Below are positions 1 to 5,883 of a stretch of DNA of 5,883 bases, one piece after another (the first letter of the stretch is position 1; every line of letters starts with the position of its first letter). Where the stretch lies: NCBI GenBank assembly GCA_041685075.1, contig JAWLGN010000326.1:1-5883 (forward strand), written 5' to 3'. The notes beneath the pieces were generated by a model. The model was not told the origin of the DNA and ran no database searches. It saw only the letters and a program-made list of their open reading frames with translations. The DNA is from JAMCRM01 sp041685075. Lineage in GTDB: Bacteria > Acidobacteriota > Terriglobia > Bryobacterales > Bryobacteraceae. A program made the translations under genes and the position numbers.

Positions 1-1
1 G

Positions 2-2110
2 GGCGCCGGCATGATCGTCGGGAGAGCGTCTGGCTTTGTGTTCGAGAACGCCGGCACGGTCGCGGCGACCAGCGGTGAAGGCATCCTCATCGGGGCTGAT
101 GTGATCAATACCGGCACCATAGAAGCAGTCGGCGCCGGGCTCGGTTTTTTCAACGGTAACGTGAACAACGCCGGCGGCGTCATCCGCGCGGGCAGCGGCG
201 CGGAGGTGGGGATCGGCGGGTCGCTCGCGGGCGGCACGTTGGACGTCGTCAACGGCGGCACCATGGGCCTTGGCTCGGCGGTTACCAGCGCGACCCTGGA
301 CATCGCTTCCGGCGGCACCGCCAACGTGGGCGGAACGTACACCGGCGGGAGCATCAACAACGGCGGAATGCTGGTTCTCCAGGCCGGCACCATTGCGGAC
401 GGCACCGTGACCAACTCCGGCACGATCAGCGGAAGCGGTAAGCTTGCCGGCAACGTCACCAACACGAACGCGGGGGTGATCTCCGTTTTGGACGCGAACC
501 TCGAGTTCACCAGCGGGAGCACCTACACGAACAACGGTCTCATCACGCTGAACGCCTCGCAAAGCACCGGCCTGCTGGGGCTTACCGGGGGAGGCACGGT
601 GACGCTCGAGGGCACGGGCGAGCTGGTCATGGGCAACACCGACAGGACCGCAATCATCGGCATCAATCCGAACACGACGCTCGTGAACGCCGCCGGCCAC
701 ACCATCAGCGGCGCCGGCGCGATCGGCTCGGAAGCGTCGGGCTTCGTGTTCCAGAACGCCGGAACGGTCGTGGCGACGAGCAGCGGCGCAATCAGAATCG
801 TGGGAGATGTCATCAATACCGGCACCATAGAGGCAACCGGAGGCGATCTCCTCTTCTATAACGCTGACGTGGGCAACGCCGGCGTCATCCGGGCAAGGGG
901 CAGGCAAGTTCACTTCGCGAACGGGACGCTGGTGGGCGGCACGCTCGACGTCCTCAACGGCGGCACCATGAGCTTCGGATCGGCGGTCACGGACGCGGCC
1001 CTGAGTATCGCTTCCGGCGGCATCGCCTACCTGGATAACGCGACCTACAGCGGCGGGAGCATCGACGTCCGCGGCAGCCTGGTTCTCGGAAGCGGCGCCA
1101 CTTCAGGCGGCGCCATCACCAATTACGGCACCATCGGCGGAACGGGCAAGCTGGGCGGCGACGTCACCAACACCGATACCGGCGTGATCTCCATCGTCGA
1201 TTCGGAAATCGACTTCACCGGAGGGAGCAGCTACACGAACAACGGCCTGATCACGCTGAACGCCTCCCAAAGCATCGGCGTGCTTGGGCTTTCCGGAGGC
1301 GGAACGGTGACGCTTGCGGGCACGGGCGAGCTGGTAATGGGCAGCGCTACCGGGACCTCTATCGCCGCCTTGGATCCCGGTATGACGCTGGTGAACACCG
1401 CGGGCCACACCATCAGGGGCGCTGGCGTGATCGGCACGGGTGCGAGCGGCTTGGTGTTCCAGAATGCCGGCACGGTCAAGGCCGATGGCACCGATGGCAT
1501 TGTCATCACTTACTTGGCAAGCGTGGTCAATACCGGCACGATGGAGGCAGCCGGAGCCGGTCTCACCTTCTATCACTCGAACGTGAACAACACCGGCGGG
1601 CTCATCCGCGCCAACGGCGCGCAGGTTACCTTCACGAACAGTCCGCTTGCGGGCGGAACGCTGGACGTCCTCAACGGCGGCACGATGTCCTTCAACTCGC
1701 CGGTTACGGGCGCGGCCCTGGATATCGCTTCCGGCGGTACTGCGCACCTGTACAACACGACGTACAGTGGGGGAAGCATCAACTCGAGCGGCACTCTGTA
1801 TCTGGGAGGCGCTACCATCTCGGGCACCACCGTGAATGTCCAGAGCCCTGGTACCGCCAAACTGATCGGCAACGTCACCAATAACGGAACCATCACGGTC
1901 GCGGGCGGCGGCGTTGCGGAGATCACCGGGGACAGCACGATCACCAACAACGGAACGATCGCCTTGAACAGTGGGGCGGAGACGGGACCGAGCACCCTGA
2001 GACTAACGGGCGCGGTCGGCGCGACGCTCACTGGCAGCGGGTCGCTGGGCATCGCCGGCGCGAACGTCGTCGCCGCGGATCCCAACACGGGCCTGTTGAA
2101 CGCCTCCGGC
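2..2110 (+). repeat. 708-bp in-frame tandem repeat array, about three units
   Basis: Three anchors recur at nearly constant spacing. The ASG(F/L)VF codons start at 26, 734 and 1442 (708, 708). The TNNG codons start at 527, 1235 and 1943 (708, 708). The GHTI histidine codons are at 698, 1406 and 2111 (708, 705). Taking GHTI as the boundary, unit 1 runs from before the window to 697, unit 2 is 698-1405 and unit 3 is 1406-2110; a diverged fourth start follows. Spacing of the internal GGTLDV(V/L)NGGTM motif varies (705, 717), so small codon-sized indels occur inside units and cancel out over the whole unit. Units 1 and 2 are most alike around 527-640 and 1235-1348, where many differences are synonymous. 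The second half of unit 3 is the most diverged. The array is coding sequence, not an intergenic repeat. Confidence 0.9.
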
Positions 2111-3019
2111 CACACCATCCAGGGCTCCGGCACGTTCGGCGGCAGCGGGAATACGTTTGCCTTCAAGAACGAGGGCACGCTGGCGGTAACCGGCGCGGGC
2201 ATGGCGTTCGGCCCCCAGGTCCAGTTCGTAAACTTCTACGGTGGCGCCCTCAGCGAGGGAACTTACCATGTCGCAGCGGCCTTCCAATTCACGGGCGCCG
2301 ATATCGTCACCAACAACGCGGGTATCATCCTCGACGGCTCCGGCGCCGGCATCTACGATGAGAACGGCAACCACGGCCTGCGCAACTTCAGCTCCAACAC
2401 CGGCAGCTTCGCCGGGCGCAATGGCGCGCAACTGCCAACGCTCGGAAGCTTCACCAACAGCGGCGAGATGGAGATCGGCCTGGGGGTGACGCTCGCGGCT
2501 TCTGACTACCTGCAGACGGCCGGTTCCACGATCATCAACGGCACGCTATCGAGTGATGTGACGCTTGAGGGCGGCACGCTGAGCGGCACAGGCAGCGTGG
2601 ACGGCTCGATCCTGAACACCGGCGGCGAGATCAATCCCGGCTGCTCTCCGGGCCCCATGTACATCGCCGACGATTTCGTCCAGACCGTGGGCGGTATTCT
2701 GAATATCGAGCTGCTGTCGCCGGCGGCAGCCGACCAGTTGATCATCGACGGGGCGGCCACCCTGGGCGGGACGTTGAACATCCTGCTGGCGACCGGCTTC
2801 CAGCCGGCGGCGGGCACTATTTTCACCATCATGCAGTTCGCCTCGCGCGAGGGGACGTTCGACGTCGTGAACCTGCCCAACGCCTGGTCGCGGCTGTCCT
2901 ACGAAGACAGCCAGGTGCTGTTCCGGTACGACACGCCCGAGCCGGCGTCATGGCTGCTACTGGCGGGCGGGCTGGCGTGGATCGTCCGGCGGCGCGCCCT
3001 GCGCCGCACGAAGGCGTAA
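2..3019 (+). CDS. PEP-CTERM beta-strand-repeat surface/exported protein (5' end outside window)
   Basis: The frame is open from the first bases of the window. The first codons (GAG, then MIVGRASGF) align with the interior of the next repeat (GAGAIGSEASGF), so the ATG at 11 is internal and the true start with its signal peptide lies upstream. About 1005 residues are visible. Numbering from that ATG, residues 1-700 are three copies of a ~236-residue repeat rich in Gly, Thr, Asn and Ser, with short motifs such as NAGTV, VINTGTIEA and YTNNGLITLN, typical of stacked beta-helix turns. A different module follows at about 739-870 (FVNFYGGALSEGTYHV onward), then PGCSPG at 876-881 and a region with DQLIIDGAATLGGTLNI typical of the end of such proteins. 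The C-terminus is a PEP-CTERM signal: PEP at 976-978, a hydrophobic stretch, then an Arg-rich tail. By family knowledge it is exported and processed by an exosortase, probably as an envelope or extracellular-matrix component. Ligand and exact role are unknown. No exosortase gene is in the window. Confidence 0.88.
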   Translation, partial: GAGMIVGRASGFVFENAGTVAATSGEGILIGADVINTGTIEAVGAGLGFFNGNVNNAGGVIRAGSGAEVGIGGSLAGGTLDVVNGGTMGLGSAVTSATLDIASGGTANVGGTYTGGSINNGGMLVLQAGTIADGTVTNSGTISGSGKLAGNVTNTNAGVISVLDANLEFTSGSTYTNNGLITLNASQSTGLLGLTGGGTVTLEGTGELVMGNTDRTAIIGINPNTTLVNAAGHTISGAGAIGSEASGFVFQNAGTVVATSSGAIRIVGDVINTGTIEATGGDLLFYNADVGNAGVIRARGRQVHFANGTLVGGTLDVLNGGTMSFGSAVTDAALSIASGGIAYLDNATYSGGSIDVRGSLVLGSGATSGGAITNYGTIGGTGKLGGDVTNTDTGVISIVDSEIDFTGGSSYTNNGLITLNASQSIGVLGLSGGGTVTLAGTGELVMGSATGTSIAALDPGMTLVNTAGHTIRGAGVIGTGASGLVFQNAGTVKADGTDGIVITYLASVVNTGTMEAAGAGLTFYHSNVNNTGGLIRANGAQVTFTNSPLAGGTLDVLNGGTMSFNSPVTGAALDIASGGTAHLYNTTYSGGSINSSGTLYLGGATISGTTVNVQSPGTAKLIGNVTNNGTITVAGGGVAEITGDSTITNNGTIALNSGAETGPSTLRLTGAVGATLTGSGSLGIAGANVVAADPNTGLLNASGHTIQGSGTFGGSGNTFAFKNEGTLAVTGAGMAFGPQVQFVNFYGGALSEGTYHVAAAFQFTGADIVTNNAGIILDGSGAGIYDENGNHGLRNFSSNTGSFAGRNGAQLPTLGSFTNSGEMEIGLGVTLAASDYLQTAGSTIINGTLSSDVTLEGGTLSGTGSVDGSILNTGGEINPGCSPGPMYIADDFVQTVGGILNIELLSPAAADQLIIDGAATLGGTLNILLATGFQPAAGTIFTIMQFASREGTFDVVNLPNAWSRLSYEDSQVLFRYDTPEPASWLLLAGGLAWIVRRRALRRTKA
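2936..3016 (+). other. PEP-CTERM sorting signal of the large repeat protein
   Basis: The last 27 codons read PEP, then ASW, a hydrophobic segment (LLLAGGLAWIV) and a basic end (RRRALRRTKA). This three-part layout is the established PEP-CTERM signal recognised by exosortase (EpsH/XrtA-type) enzymes in Gram-negative envelope-forming bacteria. The hydrophobic part is short, and the terminal basic cluster is longer than usual, with six Arg or Lys in the final ten residues. Cleavage is expected at or near the PEP motif on the outer side of the inner membrane. Confidence 0.9.
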
Positions 3020-3023
3020 CGGC

Positions 3024-3878
3024 TCAGTCGAAGACCACCGTCTTGTTCGCGTAGCAGAGGATGCGGTGCTCCAGGTGCCACCGCACGGCGCGCGCGAGCA
3101 CCAGGCGCTCGAGATCGCGCCCCTTGCGGATCAGATCCTCCAGACTGTCGCGGTGTGTAACCCGCGCCACGTCCTGTTCGATGATGGGCCCGTCGTCGAG
3201 CACGTCGGTGACGTAGTGGCTCGTCGCTCCCACCAGCTTGACCCCACGGTGGTAGGCCGCGTGGTGCGGCCGCGCGCCGCTGAAGGCCGGCAGGAACGAG
3301 TGGTGCACGTTGATGATGCGCTGCGGGTAGCAGGCCACGAAGGCGGGCGAGAGCACCTGCATGTAGCGCGCCAGCACCACCAGTTCGACGCCGTGCTGCC
3401 GCAGCAACTCCAACTGGCAGCGCTCGGCCTGCTCCTTCGTTTCGCGCGTAACGGGAATGTGGTGGTAGGGAATCCCGTAGAACTCGCTCACCTCGCGCGC
3501 GTCCGGGTGGTTGCTCACGACCAGCGGAATCGTGCACCGCAACTCGCCCGTGCGGTAACGGTGCAGCAGGTCCACGAGGCAATGCTGGTAGCGCGAAACG
3601 AAGATGGCCATGGCAGGCCGCCCTTCGGAGTACTCCAGGCGCCACCGCATCGCGAAGCGCTCCGCCACCGGCGCGAAGGCCTCGCGGAATCCCGCTCCCT
3701 CCAGTTGGAAGCCGTCGAGGTCCCACTCCACGCGCATGAAAAAGCGGCCGAACTCGGCGTCCTGGTGCTGGTCGGCGTGCAGAATATTGGCCCCGTGGGA
3801 GTACAGGAACTGGGCGATCGCCGCCACCAGCCCCTTCCGGTCCGGGCAACTGACGAGCAAAGTCGCGGTGTTTGGCAT
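3024..3878 (-). CDS. purU: Formyltetrahydrofolate deformylase PurU
   Basis: This 284-residue cytoplasmic enzyme hydrolyses 10-formyltetrahydrofolate to formate and tetrahydrofolate. In organisms studied it balances the one-carbon folate pools and can supply formate to the formate-dependent purine step (PurT). Residues 5 to about 80 form the ACT domain (LLVSCPDRKGLVAAIAQFLY). The rest is a formyltransferase-fold hydrolase with SNHPD at 122-126, RYMQVL at 171-176, NVHHSFLPAF at 190-199 and HYVTDVLDDGPIIEQ at 221-235. The catalytic Asn-His-Asp triad of the family maps to N190, H192 and D228; all three are present. Length matches the usual ~280 residues, so the gene looks intact. The ATG at 3878 is supported by a GGAAG ribosome binding site 6 bases upstream and by the ACT domain beginning directly after it. 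It is convergent with the PEP-CTERM gene (4-base gap) and divergent from the JAB/MPN remnant, so it is probably transcribed alone. Confidence 0.96.
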   Translation of the reverse strand: MPNTATLLVSCPDRKGLVAAIAQFLYSHGANILHADQHQDAEFGRFFMRVEWDLDGFQLEGAGFREAFAPVAERFAMRWRLEYSEGRPAMAIFVSRYQHCLVDLLHRYRTGELRCTIPLVVSNHPDAREVSEFYGIPYHHIPVTRETKEQAERCQLELLRQHGVELVVLARYMQVLSPAFVACYPQRIINVHHSFLPAFSGARPHHAAYHRGVKLVGATSHYVTDVLDDGPIIEQDVARVTHRDSLEDLIRKGRDLERLVLARAVRWHLEHRILCYANKTVVFD

Positions 3879-3884
3879 CGGAAA

Positions 3885-3889
3885 CTTCC
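3885..3889 (-). promoter_or_regulatory. Ribosome binding site of purU
   Basis: Read on the minus strand, GGAAG sits 6 bases before the ATG at 3878. It supports that ATG as the start. I could not find a convincing -35/-10 pair for purU in the 65-base spacer; a TACACT at 3890-3895 is directly next to this site and has no good -35 partner. Confidence 0.6.
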
Positions 3890-4253
3890 AGTGTAACCGG
3901 CCAAAATCGAAGCTTGGATCAAGAAGCGCACAACCGGGAAGAGATGGCCCTATGGGAGGCGCCCGGCTGTGCCGTCGCGGTCGAATACGACCGCGCCGTG
4001 CTCGACGAGATCCGGCTTGAGGTGCTCGACGCTTTCTACGCCTTCCGCCGCGGGGGCGCCGAGACCGGCGGCGTTCTCTACGGGAATTATCGCGACGGTC
4101 GCGTGCGCATCACGGCGTACCGCGCGCTCGACTGCGAGCACGCCGGCCGCGCGGCGGCGCGTGTTCTCCGTGCGGCGCCTGTTCCGCGCCTACTGCGACC
4201 ACCTGGTTGCCGTGGCCATGGTTTGCGTGAAACGGCCGGATGCCGATTCGGTC

Positions 4254-4281
4254 TTCCGCCGTGTCGATCCCGCGATAGAAT
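4254..4281 (+). promoter_or_regulatory. Possible sigma-70-type promoter of the ceramidase-like gene
   Basis: TAGAAT at 4276-4281 is a good -10 hexamer. With a 16-base spacer the -35 would be TTCCGC at 4254-4259, which is poor. The expected transcription start is near 4288, leaving a leader of about 28 bases with the ribosome binding site inside it. The element lies within the decayed tail of the JAB/MPN remnant, which fits that stretch no longer being protein-coding. Support is the -10 match and position only. Confidence 0.4.
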
Positions 4282-4300
4282 ACCTGCTTACCTCATTCCC

Positions 4301-4308
4301 AGGAGGAA
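4301..4308 (+). promoter_or_regulatory. Strong ribosome binding site of the ceramidase-like gene
   Basis: AGGAGGAA lies 7 bases before ATG 4316. It is a near-perfect match to the anti-Shine-Dalgarno sequence at ideal spacing, and it fixes the start of the downstream gene in front of a signal peptide. Confidence 0.8.
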
Positions 4309-4315
4309 GCAGTAG

Positions 4316-5677
4316 ATGCAACGGGTACATTCGTGGGTCCTGGCGGCGCTGCTCTCGGTGTGCGGAGCGCAGGCGCAACAGGCGCTCCGGGCCGGGTACG
4401 CCAAAGTGGACATTACTCCGGACGGCCCGGTCTGGATGGGCGGCTACGATCTGCGGAAGACGCCCTCCGAGGGTGTCTATCCGGGAGAAAAGCTGTTCGT
4501 CCGCGCGCTGGTATTCGAGGCCGGCGGCACGCGGGTGGCATTCGTCGAGGCCGACATCATCGGGGCCCGCGACCACGCCCGCCTGCGTGAGTCGATCGCC
4601 GCGGCCACCGGCATCCCCGCGGCGAACGTGCTCTACGGCGACGTGCACAACCACGCCGCGCCGTCGCCCAACCCCAAGCGTAACGGCGAGTGGACCGCGC
4701 AGTTCGATGCCGCCGTGGTGGAGGTAGTCAGGCAGGCGGCCGGCAGGCTGGAACCCGTGCGGGTGGCGGCCGGGCAGGGGCGTTCGCGCGTCGCCATGAA
4801 CCGGCGGGCCATGCGCCTCGCCGACCGCGAGAGCTACCTCACCTTCGACGAGAACGCCCGCAGCCAGTCTTTCGGCGAGTTCAAGACTGACAATCCCGTG
4901 CTCATCCGCGAATTCGCCGGCGACATGCGGCTGGGCGCCAATCCCGCCGGCCCCATCGACGATGCCGTCCAACTGGTGCGCATCGATGGAAGGAATGCGC
5001 CGCTGGCGGTGATGATCCACTATCCCTGCCACGGCACCAGCCTGGGCGGGCGCAACGGCCGGATTTCCGCGGAGTGGATGGGCCGCATGCAGGAGTACGT
5101 GGAATCGCAGATTCCCGGCGTGGGCAGTATCTACCTGCAGGGCGCTGCGGGGGACATCAATCCGCGGGTAGTGGGAGGCCTGGACGGCTACCAGGACAAC
5201 ATCGCGGTCACGCGGGCGCTGGGCGAGGAAATCGGACGCGAAGTGGTCCGCGTCTACCGCACTCTTGTTCCCGGGACGGCCGAGGTTCCGGAGATCCGGA
5301 TCGCTGCGCGGGACATTCTGCTGCCGCGCGCCTACCGCGATCTGTTTACCGAATTTCGCGACCCCGTAATCCGCGCGCCGACCACCGTAGTGCAGATAGG
5401 CGACCTGATGTGGGTCACGTTTCCGGGCGAACTCTTCCATGCCATCGGCAAGTTCGTGAAAGCCGCCTGCCCGGCCCCCTATGCGCACTTTATGGGGTAT
5501 ACCAACGGCAGCATCGGATACATGCCTGAGCAGAAGGCCTTTGCCGAAGGCGGCTACGAGCCCTCGGTGAGCCGCCTGGCGCCGGTCGCCGAACAGGTGT
5601 ACAAGCGCGCCATCGTCGAAATGTTGCGGGAATTCGTCGCACCCGGCGCCGCGCCGGCGGGGGCCAGCGCCCAATAG
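4316..5677 (+). CDS. Secreted neutral/alkaline ceramidase-like protein (PF04734-type N-terminal domain)
   Basis: The 453-residue product starts with a signal peptide (basic MQRVHSW, hydrophobic LAALLSV, AQA at 18-20 as likely signal peptidase I site), so it should act in the periplasm or outside. The mature part opens with RAGYAKVDITPDGPVWMGGY (25-44), the hallmark opening of neutral/alkaline non-lysosomal ceramidase-like proteins. Further family blocks are GDVHNHAAP (108-116), HYPCHGTSL (235-243), LQGAAGDINP (274-283), FPGELF (369-374) and YTNGSIGYMP (395-404). By analogy with Pseudomonas ceramidase, zinc ligands would be H111 (or H113), H239, E372 and Y402, all present. The nucleophile Ser of the classical GDxSPN motif is replaced here by Asn (GDINP, N282), so amide hydrolysis of ceramide cannot be assumed. 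Length suits the short single-domain subgroup without the C-terminal domain of true ceramidases. It has its own ribosome binding site and probably promoter, and is convergent with hemD (24-base gap). Fold and export are confident; substrate is unknown. Confidence 0.85.
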   Translation: MQRVHSWVLAALLSVCGAQAQQALRAGYAKVDITPDGPVWMGGYDLRKTPSEGVYPGEKLFVRALVFEAGGTRVAFVEADIIGARDHARLRESIAAATGIPAANVLYGDVHNHAAPSPNPKRNGEWTAQFDAAVVEVVRQAAGRLEPVRVAAGQGRSRVAMNRRAMRLADRESYLTFDENARSQSFGEFKTDNPVLIREFAGDMRLGANPAGPIDDAVQLVRIDGRNAPLAVMIHYPCHGTSLGGRNGRISAEWMGRMQEYVESQIPGVGSIYLQGAAGDINPRVVGGLDGYQDNIAVTRALGEEIGREVVRVYRTLVPGTAEVPEIRIAARDILLPRAYRDLFTEFRDPVIRAPTTVVQIGDLMWVTFPGELFHAIGKFVKAACPAPYAHFMGYTNGSIGYMPEQKAFAEGGYEPSVSRLAPVAEQVYKRAIVEMLREFVAPGAAPAGASAQ

Positions 5678-5701
5678 TCCGGCCGCGCGGCAGATTCGAG
5701 A

Positions 5702-5883
5702 TTACGCGGCGGCGGTGATGGCATCCACCAATCCGTCGATGGTGTAGACGGAGGCTTCGGCGGCGCCTTCGGGCGGCACCGTGCGGTAGGCCTCCACTAC
5801 GTCGACCTGCGCGCCGCGCCGGGCGAGTTCGGCGGACACTAGGTCGCGCGCCACCGCGGCCCGCCACTCCACGCGCGACCCCC
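5702..5883 (-). CDS. hemD: Uroporphyrinogen-III synthase, C-terminal part (runs off window; apparently internally shortened)
   Basis: Read on the minus strand from the window edge to TAA at 5704-5702, 59 codons are visible. They start GSRVEWRAAVARDLVSAELA, continue ARRGAQVDVVEAYRTVPPEG and end EASVYTIDGLVDAITAAA. RAAVARDLV...L..RGAQVDVVEAYRTVPP matches the middle of HemD, which cyclises hydroxymethylbilane to uroporphyrinogen III in the cytoplasm (heme, siroheme and cobalamin branch point). EASVYTIDGLVDAI matches the usual very end of HemD. In the family these two blocks are separated by roughly 60-75 residues that include the FTSSSTV-type segment; here they are joined within about 5 residues (near 5753-5770) in one open frame. 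The identification is good for such a short piece. Function is doubtful, since a conserved part of the second domain is missing. The start lies beyond the window. Frame continuity excludes a simple frameshift, leaving an in-frame deletion, a divergent form or an assembly error. Confidence 0.7.
   Translation of the reverse strand, partial: GSRVEWRAAVARDLVSAELARRGAQVDVVEAYRTVPPEGAAEASVYTIDGLVDAITAAA

Larger units (their letters stand above)
3944..4315 (+). pseudogene. JAB/MPN (Mov34-like) domain protein remnant, frame broken and catalytic segment missing
   Basis: From ATG 3944 the frame encodes MALWEAPGCAVAVEYDRAVL and then GGAETGGVLYGNYRDGRVRI at about 35-54, which resembles the N-terminal half of bacterial JAB1/MPN-type proteins (E-x-GGVLxG strand), ending around DCEHA near 4143. 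After that, this frame loses its G/C-rich third positions and becomes Arg/Pro-rich, while the next frame (codons starting at 4161: VFSVRRLFRAYCDHLVAVAM) gains them. By memory of the family, LFRAYC...VAVAMV resembles the strand after the metal-binding segment (LYRRYFPEPWQVALV). The HSH...S..D metal motif that should lie between is absent. The original reading frame stops at 4313-4315, directly against the next gene's ATG, and the second frame runs on without stop into that gene. I infer an internal deletion with frameshift. TTG starts at 3872 or 3914 are in frame but less likely. The family call is moderate; the frame switch is clear from codon use. Confidence 0.6.

Noticed and set aside
2..2110. 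Repeats considered as a CRISPR array or mobile element
   Set aside because: Units are 708 bp, in frame and continuous in one protein. There are no short palindromic repeats with unique spacers and no transposase.
523..2880. Several minus-strand frames opposite the repeat protein
   Set aside because: They recur at the same place in each 708-bp unit because the sense strand repeats; their Pro/Val-rich products show no independent signal.
3066..3896. A 276-codon plus-strand frame opposite purU
   Set aside because: purU on the minus strand has all catalytic residues and normal length; the plus-strand frame is a GC-driven shadow.
3872..3943. TTG start at 3872 for the JAB/MPN remnant
   Set aside because: It would overlap the purU start codon, and the added residues look unlike the family; ATG 3944 begins exactly where the recognisable sequence begins.
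4316..4378. Lipoprotein signal (Cys at residue 16) in the ceramidase-like protein
   Set aside because: The residues before Cys are L-S-V, and Val at -1 does not fit a lipobox; AQA at 18-20 gives a better signal peptidase I site.
4190..5674. A 494-codon open frame on the minus strand opposite the ceramidase-like gene
   Set aside because: It is the antisense of a gene with clear family motifs, signal peptide and ribosome binding site. Long antisense frames are expected in GC-rich DNA, and its His/Arg/Gly-rich product matches no family I recognise.
5682..5691. GCCGCGCGGC palindrome between the ceramidase-like gene and hemD as a terminator
   Set aside because: It is a perfect 10-base palindrome but has no loop and no T-run on either strand, and such strings are common in GC-rich DNA.

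Overview
The window is GC-rich DNA (about two thirds G+C by eye) with strong G/C preference at third codon positions. It most resembles an acidobacterial genome of the Solibacter/Bryobacter type. That placement is inferred from the gene set: a giant repeat protein with a PEP-CTERM tail, a secreted neutral-ceramidase-like protein, and a JAB/MPN-like fragment of a kind I associate with that group. No rRNA or other marker is present to prove it.

Layout. (1) Positions 2-3019, plus strand: the 3' part of a very large gene for an exported, low-complexity beta-strand-repeat protein. It contains a 708-bp in-frame tandem repeat and ends in a PEP-CTERM sorting signal. (2) Positions 3024-3878, minus strand: an intact purU (10-formyltetrahydrofolate hydrolase), convergent with gene 1 across 4 bases. 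(3) Positions 3944-4315, plus strand, divergent from purU: a broken JAB/MPN-like gene whose coding signal moves from one frame to another near 4143-4160 and whose metalloprotease motif is missing. (4) Positions 4316-5677, plus strand: an intact secreted protein related to neutral/alkaline ceramidases, with a strong ribosome binding site and a plausible promoter lying inside the tail of the broken gene. (5) Positions 5702-5883, minus strand: the C-terminal end of a uroporphyrinogen-III synthase (hemD) that runs off the window and appears to lack an internal block of its C-terminal half.

The genes do not form one operon or pathway. Strands alternate and each gene looks like its own unit: cell surface (genes 1 and 4), one-carbon/purine metabolism (purU) and tetrapyrrole synthesis (hemD). 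I found no convincing new multi-gene system, RNA gene, mobile element or CRISPR array. The points most worth checking are the repeat architecture of the PEP-CTERM protein, the two genes that each seem to have lost a central segment, and the replaced nucleophile motif of the ceramidase-like protein. No gene-free stretch exceeds 300 bases; the longest is the 65-base divergent spacer at 3879-3943.
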